Assembly (NCBI GenBank): GCA_963576565.1
Contig: OY755040.1
Location: 26,952,703 to 27,016,702, forward strand
DNA length: 64,000 nt
DNA from: Aspidapion aeneum
Lineage: Eukaryota; Arthropoda; Insecta; Coleoptera; Brentidae
Reading direction: 5' to 3'
The stretch's first letter is position 1, and each line of letters opens with the position of its first letter. The notes under the pieces were generated by a model, which did no database searches, was not told the origin of the DNA, and saw only the letters and a list, made by a program, of their open reading frames with translations. The translations under genes were made by a program, and so were the position numbers. Shown here piece by piece: positions 46,310 through 58,350 of the stretch.

Positions 46310-46364
46310 AAGTTAGCTTCAGTTTCAGTTTATTCAGTAAACTGAAACTGATGCTAACTTGTTT
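46310..46364. repeat. Hairpin, about 22-bp arms
   Basis: AGTTAGCTTCAGTTTCAGTT and its inverse AACTGAAACTGATGCTAACT flank a short loop. It lies about 145 bp upstream of the exon acceptor at 46168 on the minus strand. Confidence 0.7.
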
Positions 46365-47970
46365 TCGTGTTGATGTACCAAGATTTTCTTTTTTTATAAA
46401 AGGAAGTATTTCTTGCGAATATTCTATTTAAATTATTCTATTTCCCGCTTTGGTTCTTGATTGCGACTGTTCTGGCTACTGTTTTGACTTTTATGATCTT
46501 ACGCCTTTCTCATACATTGTTTTTTTGTGGGTAATAAGACCAAGTTTTTCTTCATTTGTTTGATTTAGTTTTATTTTTTATTATGGTTAATTATTATGCA
46601 GTTTACTACCGTAAGCACAAGTAGTGATATAACAAGAGTTAAGTATTTATATTGGAATGCAAAAATTGTTTGATATTCAAAATTGTTGCAATATATCAAA
46701 AAGTCATTGAACCTGATTAGTTGCGAAAGATTATTTCCTACCGCTGCAAAAATGCTTTAATAATATACTTAATTATGAATAATAACGCTGTTATTAAAGC
46801 TATTGTTATTTTGATAAAATTACTTTATAAAAAAAATTGATTTGACATACTTTTATTAGCTTTTTAATATTTAAAATCAATTTTAATCATTTTGTACTAA
46901 GAGGATTCTTTACAAGTTCAGCATTTAATTTAATAATAAAAAACTTACTAAACTGCCCACCTAATTTAAAAAATATATGGATTCAAGAAGTATCTAATAC
47001 TTCCCAGCCCATAAGCACACTTTAAGTAAACTTCATACTATATCAGCGCTAAAAACAGTTTTTGGTAAATATGTGTAGAAAAGAAAGCTCCTACAAAGCT
47101 GGTGATAATAAAAATTATAGAAAAAAATAAAGTATGCTCCTACAAAGCTGGTGATAACAAAAATTATAGAAAAAATATTTTTACTATATTTTCAAAAAGG
47201 TTAGCATTTTATTAGTTTTTTAACCGTCATTAGCATTAATAATTTTGACGTTTTAGGTTGTTACAGTGTCAACCACTATTTTTCTTGAAAATCTCATGAA
47301 AATTGGCCAAGCCCTTCAGGAGCTATCGTGCGCCGGACAGACACACATGCACAAATGGAGAGACGTCACGATGACATATTTACGGCCCAGATACACCCTA
47401 AGTTATACATTTTCAGCGATATCTAAATTTTTTTAGCCATTATTGTTTTATTCGCGAAGTTCTTAAAAACGGAGAATTATTTGAAGTCGAAGATTCTGGC
47501 AATTTTAAGATTGAGTAAAATATTGAAAAAAATCTACAGGTTTTAACAGAACCGTTACAACAATTTTTTATTAAACACATACTCGAAACCTAGATTACAT
47601 TCACCGATATATCAAAAACATCCCATTGTTAGGCTTTGAAAGCATTATACCCGCTTTCTATGTTGCCAAACAATGACCAATTTATTACTAAATCTGTACG
47701 TATATATTACACCAATAATACATCTTTACAATATAGAAAAGAAAGCCACAAAATGTTTGGATTTTCCTATACATATAAATGACATCCTGGGTTTCAGCTA
47801 TGTTAGTCAGACTATTTATATTAATCAGCTTAATTACAGCCCCTAAAAGTAACAAGTCTTATTTTTTTGTGATTTAAACCATTGCTGAAGGCTTACAGGT
47901 CTAAATATACGCGCACTTGTGACAAAAGTTTTAAAGTAATTTGTTTTGTGGCAAAACATTTCAACTTTTG

Positions 47971-47973
<3 letters not shown>

Positions 47974-48003
<30 letters not shown>
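47974..48003. repeat. (TA)n microsatellite
   Basis: A run of about 14 TA units lies within a long AT-rich intron. The rest of 46400-48800 shows no gene. Confidence 0.9.
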
Positions 48004-48006
<3 letters not shown>

Positions 48007-48839
48007 TTAATTTGATTAGGAAAGAATGCAGATTTTCTCTTGAAACATTGTATTCTCTATTCCTCTATTAAAAAACCTTTCACACAGACCGCAGATCATA
48101 TAAAAAAATTTACACGTTTTCACCGTTTTTCTCTATTGTTTACTTACTTAATACATGTAAATGCAAAATCCAATTCTCATGACCGGAAAACGTCAAATAA
48201 AACCTAAATTAAGTGAAATAATAAAATGTTTGCCTTATAACAACAGTAAGTTCGGTTAGGTAAAATGTAAGAAAAAAAATTACAAAAAAAAATATTTTAC
48301 ATTAAAGTCCAAGGTTAAAAAAATATACAACTTTCAAAATGTTTTATTAAATTGAGAAACAAATCTAATTAATTTAACTAATTTAAAGGGTATTTGCCTA
48401 AATGTTGTTTTCACTCTTGATAATTTTCATAAAACTACGCCTTCAAAAAATCTTTGTAAAAATCCAATAGTCATCGTAGTAGTAATCTTTATACACAAAA
48501 TATTTTTTTTTTAGTTTGGACACTATTATTATTACATTATTATAAAATTGACCTATTACGGGTAAGCTATAAAGCTCTTGATTGGATAACGGTGCTAACA
48601 TACCGTTAAGTACAAAATTGCAATCGTTTTAAATTTTTAATATTAATTGGCTATTTATTCCGTCTGTCTCAAGTCGTTTAAATCATTTCGTTAGGCAGAC
48701 GGCTAAGATTATTTATGCATGTACAAGAGCATAAATTACCGATTGCTCTAATATTTGCATTTGATGACCTACGTTGTACATAGTGGGTCAAATAAAATAG
48801 GGAAATATTTGCATTTGATCGCCTATGTTGTAAAGCAGA

Positions 48840-49275
48840 CTTCAAATACTGGAATTCGTATACTGTATTTCAAATTCTATTCGAATACTCAAGATTCGAA
48901 TACGAAGACAAAAAAGTATTCGAATACCATTGTGTTTTCTTTTAAATATGAAAACCAAATTTTTAAATGTTCCAACAAAAAAAAAACGAGCATTTGAAAC
49001 TTTGTTTTTATGTATGTAGTTAAGTTATAAAAATATGGAGAATACAGGATTTGAATACCGGGATTTAAATACAGGAAAGTAATACTTAGTTCGAATACTG
49101 GGATTCAAAACAGTATTTAGAATCCAGGATACCAAGTACCAACCAAAAAGCATTCAGTCGAATCTCGAATACCAAATACACAAAGTATTCGAATAGTATT
49201 CGAATCTCAGCCAAATGTATTCGAAATACCAGCCAAATTTAATCTGAATCCTATTCGGAATACAAGTATTTAAAT
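48840..49275. mobile_element. Array of TATTCGAATAC motifs, likely hAT-like subterminal region
   Basis: Many copies of ATTCGAATAC and variants in both directions pack this stretch. The layout resembles the subterminal arrays of the hAT at 7877. I could not define the ends. The next segment, 49285-49365, is a scrap of the repeat at 37302. Confidence 0.45.
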
Positions 49276-50381
49276 ACTACCTATCTAAAAAAATCTTGGA
49301 CTTGGGGGGGAGGGCGGGCCTCGAGCCCCGCCCCCGCGCCCCGTCCCAGTGGGTGCGCTCTTGCAAGATTGTTGTAGAGATTGGGTCAAATAAGATGGTT
49401 TTCTGTCATCTTTGGAAACTTTTCACTTGTTTTTGAATGAGTTCTTAGTAATTTTGGGTGCCGTTTAGGTAAAAATGACAAGGTAAAATCAACGCGAACA
49501 AAAGTCAAACAACATTATTTTTCCAGAGGAAGAACACTGGGCAGAAAAAAAGTAGAACTATTTTTTGAAGAAAAAATGGCTGCCGGTAAACCAAGGCATT
49601 CAAGATGCTGTCAGGAATCGGCTCTAACGCCATCGCATCCATTCCCAGGATGGACTTTTATACATAGTGACAAATAGAATTATTATTATTAATCACAACT
49701 GAAGTAACAGGGCAACTCTTTTATATTCAGGCCTCCCTAAGCTGCAGATTCCAAAGTTTCTTTTTGAGGACACTAAGGAGCTGGAATTTGTTAACTTAGG
49801 CACTAACCAGATTTGAATAAATTTGTAATTTATCTTGTGATAAACAAAGAATGCCTCACTGGGAAAACTTCCCAATTCTTGGGACCCTATATATTATACT
49901 GTCTTTTATAAACCATATAACAAAATATGACATACAGGGTTTTTATCCAGAACTAGTTTATTCAAAAAAGTTTACAAATAAATTCCGGACGATCAGAACT
50001 AAATAGCACATGATCCATATTGCCCGATTTTTGTATAATTTAGGCCTTTATACGCTAGATACCAATAAAAAGAATGAGTCTAATAAGAGAGTCCAAATGC
50101 AGGCTATGGCCTGTTTACGTCAGAATATATCATTATTATTATTATCATGTTTATTATCATCATCAATATCACATGAATCATAATAATCACACTACTCGGC
50201 TATTATTTAGCTAATCGGTAAATTGGCTAAAATAATAACATTTCACTTCGCGAAGCCTCAGAATGTATCTTTCGCAAATAGTGACTTTTTATTTTTGAAC
50301 AATGGTTCCTTGTTGGCTTTACCTATCTGACTCGAATTCTTACAAGAAATCGAATTGACTAATTCTTTTTCCCTTGCATAC

Positions 50382-50401
50382 CTTGACTCTCGGCCTACTA
50401 T
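50382..50401 (-). CDS. 20-nt microexon of the Ser-rich gene
   Basis: A 20-base exon stands between a good acceptor (AAAATTTCAG, T-rich upstream) and donor (CAAG/GTATGC). Read with one base from the exon before, it encodes xSRPRVK and leaves phase 0, which is exactly what the next exon at 46168 needs (SPEDETNKN). It is preceded and followed by more than 4 kb of intron. The exon that should supply its first base was not found, so a link further upstream is missing. Microexons are common in neuronal cytoskeletal genes; here the call rests on splice sites and phase only. Confidence 0.55.
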
Positions 50402-50979
50402 CTGAAATTTTAATAGAAAAAGTTATGTAAAGAAGTATTGTAAGTAAGTAAGCTTGCGTCTTTGTTATAGTTTACAGGTACTATCCCAATGATCGATACC
50501 TACCTAAGTCTTGACTTATTTAATTTAATTTATGTCTAAAATATGGTTATTTCTTAACACTTTTTTTTCTTTTAATTTGCCTTTCTTTCATACAACTAAG
50601 TAACTAATCAACCAACAACGTTTTCACATTAATTAATTGTAATTGGCGTAATAAATGCCCACTTTAAATTATTTTCGGTGTGTATTTTATACTTCATTGG
50701 TTTGTTGGTCAGCCGTATCGCCACGGTATTTCTAATTGCATACTTAATATATAATAATAATACTGTGTGAATTATAGTGTTTTCCGCTTTACTTAATTCT
50801 TACTGTATAAGTGTTGGAGTGATGTCATCACAAATCTCGCTGATATCCGAGTGCGTGCGCCCATGTTTTGATTAAATTATTACATTGAATCATTCTTTAA
50901 AACAGACCTGATTTTGATCGTCTTTTTAGCCAAACTTTCTTGCACCTTATGATGATTCATATGTGAGTGGCCTTTGCTA

Positions 50980-51960
50980 CCCTTCCACTGCGATCACCAC
51001 TGGGTCAACTGTGGCTTACCTTTATGTGGTTACTGTACATTGTATACCTTGTCCTCCAGATAGGCTATCTATCTGGGCGAGACATTGTTTAGAAATGAAT
51101 CAATCTGAGTGTTACCAATAATGTTCTGACTTAAACGTGCAATAGCCAGACATTCGCACAGTACATGTCTGAGTGTTTCGTCATCTTTCAGACATAGTCT
51201 GCATTCGGTCCCTTCTGTCAGTCCTATTCTGTGCACTCTTAGTGTTTAATGACCCTTAAAAAGTTCAGCTACATACGGATCTCCTGTCTGGTAAGTCCAA
51301 TGTTGTTCTTTGCTCTTTTTGTACAAGGTCTTTTAAGGAACTCCTTAGAATGAGCCAGTTCCAATAGATTTATCCTGTATTGTTGGAAGCTGTTTTGCAT
51401 TAATTTTAGTATGGTTGATTTAGCAACATTATAGGGCCCCAGGTTCTGGGCTAAAAATATCGGCAGATGCCGCTTCCCTCTCTGCTTGGTCTGCAGCCTT
51501 ATGTCCCTTATGCCCAGAATGCCCCGAAAATGATACATTGTTAGCGCTACCAAGCGCATTCAGTAAGTCCCTGCAGTTCCCAATGGTTTTCGATAAGACC
51601 GTATAGGAATCAAGCGCTCTTAAATTTTTATTTTCCTGTTGTTCTATTCGCGATCAATAATCCACCAGGCATTATGGTGAAGGAAATATAGTAGCTAATT
51701 GGCCGAGATTATGTTTAATCTTGTTCTGGGATACTAACAGCTTCGGATGCAACACCTAAAAGCATTTTGAATCCGTCAGTATACCAGAAGTTATCTCTAT
51801 TTTTTGAGAAATTGGTCCTGTTGTTTGACCAGTCCTCCATCTTCAAGAGGATAATGTTGTATTGCTTTCAGCCATATACCGTATTGGACATGACGTGGTA
51901 TTTTATTCCTAGAGTTGCGCCCGATTCTAGTCCCCTAATAAGACCTTTTCTCTAAATAGT
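50980..51960 (-). pseudogene. I-clade non-LTR fragment, RNase H end
   Basis: On the minus strand the pieces read ILGIRDIRLQTKQRGKRHLP, then ILKLMQNSFQQYRINLLELA, RPCTKRAKNNIGLTRQEIRM. These align with the RNase H tail of the plus-strand copy at 55206-55940. Several shifts and stops break it. It is a dead copy of the same family in the opposite direction. Confidence 0.6.
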
Positions 51961-52084
51961 CTATTTGCAATTAAGAACAGTTAAGTCAATACCGCATCAA
52001 TAACTTAACTAAAGCAATATATAATTTCTATTTAAGTCGTTTTATTAAAATGACTAAGGGTGTTTTAAACACGGTAAAATTCTA

Positions 52085-52450
52085 GTGTTATAGGGAACAG
52101 ATGCCTGTAAATCCCAGCAAAACAGTCATAGGTTTATTTGTTAAAAGAAGCTAGATTTCCGGACTTCATTAGACCTTAACGATAAAAGAAGAATTCCATT
52201 CGCATCAGAGGGGAAATACCAAGGGTCACCCTAGATCAAACTCTTACCTGGAATGTCCATTTGGAGAAATTAACCCACAAATCTAAGCTATTTGCGGAAA
52301 AGCCTGGGTACAAGAACCAAACAAATATATTGGCCGAATATCAGACCAATGATTGCGTACAGCTCAATAGTTTGGTACGAGAAGAGACAGCAAATAACCT
52401 CAAGGGCCAAGAACTGTAAATAGATAGGACTCTCCATTTAACTAAAAGTG
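52085..52450 (+). pseudogene. I-clade non-LTR fragment, end of RT domain
   Basis: Pieces in shifting frames read VNPSKTVIGLF, then GVTLDQTLTWNVHLEK-like codons (GTCACCCTAGATCAAACTCT), the order seen at the end of non-LTR reverse transcriptases. It appears to be the upstream part of the element that resumes at 53637. Confidence 0.55.
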
Positions 52451-53429
52451 CCCGCCATATTCACTTAAATATTCTGGAAAACTCTCGCTATTTGTGACGT
52501 CACCTGCAGTCTTCGACACTGTGTAAAATGCATTATCTCAGTGGTTCATACGGATTGTATAGCCAATTTTATATTGCATAAGGCACTTTTAAATAATGAA
52601 TGAATTAACTAAATAATGAAATAGTGAATGCTTTGCTCTAAATTTGTTAAAATAAACATCAAACGTTTGCAAATTTGTATAAATTAGATAAAAAAGTACG
52701 ATACAGGCAATTATTATTACATTACCAAATTTTTTGTGTAATAAATTTCCAGATGTTTTCAAACTTATTTTCTTACAGTGTTTTGCATTTTTTATGTTAA
52801 AAATACAAAATATATGCAGGATTTTTTTAAAACATAGCAGAGGTTTTTTACCTATTTATCGTATGTTTTAAAAGCACCCTCAAACACGTCGATTTATTTT
52901 TTTGCGTGAAAGCCACTTTTAGCTTGTCTTAGATATCAGGGAATGTAAGTCGCATCGATAGATTTTAAAAAAAATTTACACGGTTGTAAATAAATCAAGA
53001 GGCATTTAAAACAAGTTTTCTCTGGACCCACTTTCTCCACGGATCACTAATGGTGATCCTTGCTTTCCCTATTCAAAATAGAGGGGTAAAGTTGACCTCT
53101 CAAAGGGGATGCGTGCTATAAAAATTAAAAAAAGGCAAAACGCTATTAAAATAGACGCTTTCGATCGAGTGTTTTCTAAAATTTATTCGTATTATGATCC
53201 TTTACAAAAATCTTTAATTATGTTAAAATGTTAATTATATTAAAAGGGTAGTTCGTTTTTTTTATATTGTTTTTTACTAAATTTTAAACGACTCTGGTGT
53301 TGATTTTCAGAATATAAGGTCCAAGTTTAAATTATTTTTTAAAACTTTTACCTATCTATGATAAACTAGCTATGAAAAATGTATATAGGTAAGTTATACA
53401 AACAAAGACCTATACAACAATACTGTATT

Positions 53430-53640
53430 GTTTGAATGTTCTTGTCAAACGAAAAGATAGAAACATTTAAACTGGAAACGGGAGAGTGCCTAAATTTTAA
53501 GTCTATCCATTCTGTTGCTACAAAACAAGATATTATAAAAAGTTTGTATTTAAGAGCCGTAAATATTTGTAGTAGTAATGAAGAATTAACCACGGAAATC
53601 TACAACATTAAAAAGGACTTACGAAAGAATTGTTATTTTG
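53430..53640 (+). pseudogene. Penelope-like element fragment
   Basis: An 81-codon frame includes IHSVATKQDIIKSLYLRAVN and ICSSNEELTTEIYNIKKDLR. The pattern (V/IKxLxxRA...ICS.EEL..E...IKK.LR.N.Y) is that of the segment after the RT core of Penelope-like elements as I remember it. It is truncated on both sides. Confidence 0.5.
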
Positions 53641-54002
53641 TTATGTGGTGCAACAAGCTCCAGCCCATCAACTGCGCTTGAACTAAACCTACCTCCGCTT
53701 CATATTTTTTTTAACGGCGGAGGTACGAAAAAAATGAAGGAGATTGGATACGCAACTCTAGGAATGATATCTGATGTTATGCCCAATACAGTATACAACA
53801 GAAAGCTATACAGCGTTATCCTCCTGGTCAAAGAACAGAACCAATTTCTTAAATAACGATAGCTTCTGGTGTACCGACGGACCCAAAATTGTTGTTGGAT
53901 CCGGAGGTGTTAGTATCCAAGAAAATGTCGAGATTAAACATAAACTAGGCCAGTTGGCTACAATAATTAAAGTCAGACGTCGTAGCCATTGAACTGTGTG
54001 CT
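53637..54002 (+). pseudogene. I-clade non-LTR fragment, RT-RNase H junction
   Basis: SSPSTALELNLPPLHIFF fits the conserved 'TALEVLL-LPPL' motif after the RT domain. FWCTDGPKIVVGSGGVSIQE begins an RNase H (catalytic D in TDG). The frame is cut at 54002 by the element at 54003-55205 and resumes at 55206. Confidence 0.6.
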
Positions 54003-55205
54003 CGCCCAACAAACAATTAAAGTTGTAACGACGAAACCCCAACTAGAAAGAATTTCTTAAAAGTAACCGCAACGTACTCCCGCTACGTCTCAGTATACCA
54101 TACAGCGACGTTATAATTCCCTAAGTGGGGAACCAATTTCTGGTTATAACTACTTGGCCAAGTGTTTAAAGTCACTGTAGTAACAACTACAATACTACGT
54201 CGTAGCCAGGTATCTACTACGTCGTAGAGGCTGTTTTTTTCCGTAATGGCATAAAAGTTGCGATGTAGTTGCAAATAATATAATCGTTTCTTTTTGGTAG
54301 AATTGTTACACAATATGGTGGACACAACAGTAAACAGACTCGCTTAGTTTTTTTGTTTGGTTATGGTTATAATATGAACTATGTTATCCAAAAGTGTGAG
54401 AATTTACGAGCAGAGGATCAAAATTCGAGTGCGACGCAAAGTTTTTTGTATAACATGCATTATATATATTGCAAAAAACCGGTGCGCCCGTAAAATTGAG
54501 CCGTTTTCTGGTAGCTGATGGAATTTTTGTGTTGTGATTTTGGAGGTTATGTTTTCATAATCGACAGTTAACTCCAACAAATGGTGCTTAAGAAGAGCAT
54601 TTTTGGTAAGCTTCAACTAATTTGTTTATAAAATAGTATGGCTCTTTAATATGAGCTCATAAAACGACAACAAAAATATTAAATTTTCTTTCTTACATAA
54701 AAACATGGCGTCCCAAACTATATTCCCTGATAGTCGAAAAGGTTACTTGAAAGTAGTTGCGGCTTTAAAGTTGATCCAAAAAGTTATTTTGTCTACATTG
54801 TTACATCAGATGTTACTATGATGACACAAACTTTTGTGGTAAAAATTAAAGTTATAATGTAGTTGTCGGATACACTTGTTGGGGACTCCAATGAAGCTTA
54901 ACTTTCTAGTGGTAATTAAGTAGGATATAAAAGTCAGGGCGACTACGAAATAACGACTAAAAAGAAAGTAAAACTTTAGCAACGTCCTATTGTGGTAGAG
55001 AAGACTATCAGAATCGACTATCAAGAAACAATCCTATGAAGTAGTTTAGAGGGTCGTTTTTACGAAACATCTACTATTTCCTGATACTAAATAGTTGTTA
55101 GAACTAAAAAGTAACAAATTTTGGTTGGGATCACCACATTTCTACTATAAGAAAGTAGCAAAGCCTTTAGAACATGTAGCCGCTACTATAAATGTTAGTT
55201 GGGCG
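54003..55205. mobile_element. 1.2-kb insertion with CGCCCAAC ends
   Basis: Left CGCCCAACAAACA and right TGTTAGTTGGGCG are inverted. It splits the RNase H frame of the non-LTR element exactly between 54002 and 55206. It has repeated CTACGTCGTAG motifs (54200-54230) and many short ACTAC/GTAGT words. No gene is present. Confidence 0.6.
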
Positions 55206-55940
55206 GTGGATTACTGAGCACGAATGGACCAACATGACAATAAAAATCTTCTCTGACAGTCAAGTAACCTAAAGAGCGCTTGATTCCTCTATGGTCTCAT
55301 CGAGAACTGTGAGGAGCTCCAGGGACTCACTGAACGCGCTTGGTATCCCTAACACCTGATCATTAGTATGGATACCGAGCCATTCTGGGCATGAGGGAAA
55401 TGAGGCCGCAGACCAAGCTGCAAGGAAAGCGGCATCTGCCGACTTTTTCGGCCCCGAACTAGCCCTTGGCAACTACATTAAAATGGATGAAGAACAGCTT
55501 CCAACAATACTGGATAATTCTACCAGATTTGGCTCACTCTAAAGAGTTCATTAAAGGACCTTGTAGAAAAAGAGCCAGAAATATCATTGGACTTACCAGA
55601 CAGGAGATTCGTAAGTGACTGGACTGTTACCGGTCAGTGCCAACTAAGAGTTCCCATGTACAGAAAGGGATGGATGGAAGGGACCGACAGCAGACTCTGT
55701 CTGGTAGATGACCAAACACTCTGACATGTACTGTGCGAATGTTCGGCTATTGCACGTTTACGTCAGAACATTTTCGGTAAACAGAAAAGACTTAATGCAG
55801 ACTCAGTCTGGAGGAAAGAAATTCAAGGAACCCTTTTGGTCTGGAGGATGACGAAATAGTCTGGAGGATGACGAAATAGTCAGACATGTACTGTACAAAT
55901 GTCCAGCTATTGAACATTTACATCAAACAACTCAAAAGTG
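55206..55940 (+). pseudogene. I-clade non-LTR fragment, RNase H end
   Basis: NMTIKIFSDSQV is followed by WIPSHSGHEGNEAADQAARK, the H and D motif of RNase H in non-LTR elements. It ends near GFVRK-like, Cys/His tail remnants and a 24-bp duplication (GTCTGGAGGATGACGAAATA, 55839-55880). It contains stops throughout. Confidence 0.7.
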
Positions 55941-56936
55941 AGCCACAATAGAGTCACTGAATGAATCATCATCATCACCATCAAGTGTGTTTCAACATAC
56001 GATTGTTAACCTATATGTTAAATATTTTACTCAATGAATCAAAGGGCTTTTCCAAATTTAATAGACAGATTTTTTTTTGCTTAGTTTAAATGGTAATTCT
56101 TAATGTTAGCTTCCGCAATAATGGGTTTTAGGCAGTTAACTAATAAAAACCAAATGTGGACCCTTATATAAACTAAGCACTTGTCTTTAGTATATACCAC
56201 GTTTAAATATCTACTCTAATTAGGAGTAATTTATAGAATTTTTTACAGCTTAAGCTTTTAAATAAAATACTGTTACTAAGTAAGTAACCTTTAAAGTATG
56301 TCACGAACTCTTAACTACAGACCTCTCTCTAAGAGACATACTTAAGTGATGGTAATGAACCTTCACTATATCGTGTAATTAAGGAACATTACGATAATTT
56401 CTTTTGTTTATGTTAAAGTTGCAAAAACACTTTAACATAATTAACTTATTAAGAAGTAGAGGGTATCTCACCATAGGGTCGTTTTTTCATATTCTTCGTT
56501 ATTATGTGTGCCACTCAACGATCTTTTAAAAATTACGCGTTAAAGCTGTCAAGGTTCAATAAAATAGTCAAATTTTGATAGGAGCTTGTATTTACATTTT
56601 TCAATTCCTCGTTATAAAATATATAACATTTCTGTCCTCTTATAAAGATTTTTTTAGAAGTAACTAAAACTTTTACAGTCTTACCACAGTTTATTTGTTT
56701 TATTAGTAGGATTTAAAAAAACATTGTTTCCATAAACTCATATCACAACGGTGTATCCAGGGGAGGGGGGGCGACAAGGGCGGTTACTTGCTCTCCCTTT
56801 GTGACCAGATTTTATAAAATCGGACAATGAAATTCAAATAAATTATGAATTTGGTCATGGAATTCAGCAACCTCCCCCACTCCACGGTTTAAAGCTGGAT
56901 ACGCTCTGTACAAAGTGATTTTTTCTTAGAATTGCA

Positions 56937-57322
56937 AAATCCCTATAACTCGGTTAATACTGAGAGTAGAAAATTCAAACAAAAACTGGACGATTTGGTA
57001 AATTATGTCCATATCAAGCGCTGCAAGAGTTTATCTCGCTATCTTACTAGTTGTGGGGCGCGTCAATAATGTAAGTTTTTTTTTAAGTTGACATTCTATA
57101 TCGTTATATCTCATAATTCATGTTTATGATAAATACCGAGAAGACGAATTCAAAAATTTGAAAATATAGAGGCTGTTTAATTTGAAAAAACTCACCTTAT
57201 TAACGCACCCTGCAACTAGTATGACAGTAAAAAAGAACTGAAATGACCACAATTTACCAAGTCGACTAGTTTTTGTTAGAATTTTCTACTCTCAATAATA
57301 ACCGAGTTACAGGGATTTTTCA
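56937..57322. mobile_element. Foldback element, about 150-bp arms
   Basis: AACTCGGTTAATACTGAGAG, TAGAAAATTC and TACTAGTTG followed by a GCGT block recur inverted across a centre near 57130. No gene is present. Confidence 0.7.
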
Positions 57323-58029
57323 ATTATCCAAAAATCTTGGAGCCAATGGCAATTTAAAAATCTAATTTTTTAGGGAGAATTAAAAAAAAGTTTTTGTGCC
57401 TTAGTTTTGCACTGTTTGCACACGAAGTAGATCTGAAACTTATTTGCCTAGAATAAAACTGAAATCTTATAACATATTATTAGTCATAAGTTTCAAATTT
57501 GTTGTTTTGTTCCATTAATTTATTTTTATAAGTTAATGTTTTGCTTCCTTTTATCGCAAATTTCTCCATCACCATAAAGTTGAGTTTATAAAAAATGTTT
57601 GCTAAATTTGTTTTCCTTGGGAGCAAATTTAAAAACCTTGTTTTTAAGTGAAATTTTATTTATTTTTACAAATGGTCCTTTTTGCTATAGTTTAGAAAAA
57701 CACAAGGTTTAAAAACTGAAATATAACACACTGCCTGTTATGACCTTGTAGTTTTGATTATAGTAATTCACAGTTTTGTCCAGCCCTGCTAAACTAAACA
57801 AATTCTACAGGTACTTAAAACCAAAAATTTTTCATTCCATTCCTCAACCTCTTTTAGTCCTTGATTAAAACAATAGGTAAAGGTCAAGGGATAAAGGGTA
57901 TTCTATCGATCAATACATCAAACCAAAGCCTGTTTACACACATTAATTATAGTGGATATTAGGAAAATTAGCTTGTTCTTTACGCTTATAGCCTAAATCA
58001 ATAAATTAAAGTGCAAATAGGAAAATTAC

Positions 58030-58080
58030 CATGACAAAATCGGGTGGACATTCAACATCTAGAAGATAGTTCGAATCCAT
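58030..58080 (-). CDS. Candidate first coding exon (MDSNYLLDVECPPDFVM)
   Basis: A minus-strand ATG opens 17 codons, MDSNYLLDVECPPDFVM, ending at a usable donor (CATG/GTAATT). Upstream about 100 nt of leader reach a GC-rich, CpG-bearing block that looks like a promoter. I do not recognise the protein. It may be an alternative start of the Ser-rich gene or the start of a separate short-first-exon gene. The next exon was not identified. Confidence 0.45.
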
Positions 58081-58199
58081 TATTTTTGTATCTAAATTAA
58101 AACCTCTAAACCAAATTTTAGTCAAATATCTAACTTTCAAAATAAAAAACCGCACTAATTTATCGTTCTTTTGTCAATGTGTATGAAAAAACTTTACTT

Positions 58200-58350
58200 G
58201 CACTCCGGAAAAACTCACTGGAAACTCCGCAATGTTAGACCTCTTGCGGAGAAAATCGATAGAAGAAAAAGGCGTCTGTTTTGTCATGTCGGGCGCCGCG
58301 CCGCACAGTGCTTTGGCCAATAGAAAGAAATATGCACTATGCGCATGCAG
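58200..58350. promoter_or_regulatory. GC-rich promoter-like block
   Basis: In a region that is otherwise AT-rich, this stretch holds GGGCGCCGCGCCGC, a TTGGCCAATAG (CCAAT-type) site and ATGCGCATGCAG, which resembles an NRF-1 palindrome. It lies directly upstream of the minus-strand start exon at 58080. No TATA box is needed for promoters of this kind. It may serve one or both directions. Confidence 0.4.

Larger units (their letters stand above)
14268..50401 (-). other. Host gene span: Ser-rich cytoskeletal-scaffold-like protein, 14 internal exons
   Basis: This is a minus-strand host gene built by hand from 14 exons, each with an AG acceptor (mostly TTTCAG or TTTTAG) and a GT donor (mostly GTAAG). 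Exon phases agree at all 13 junctions and no exon has an in-frame stop. By chance that is very unlikely, so the chain is strong evidence of a real transcript. The 2,419 coding bases give about 806 residues, rich in Ser, Asn, Thr and charged residues, with no membrane segment. Islands such as SKGIATSFGFKKR, RFGFRQNP, EDSGVGSH and CESIASDDLMMDYD look conserved. From memory these fit NAV/sickie-type or CCSER/FAM190-type microtubule-associated scaffolds; the DDLMMD motif favours the second, the FGF-K/R motifs the first. The N-terminus and C-terminus are not in the chain. Introns hold nearly all of the transposons in the window. Confidence 0.8.
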
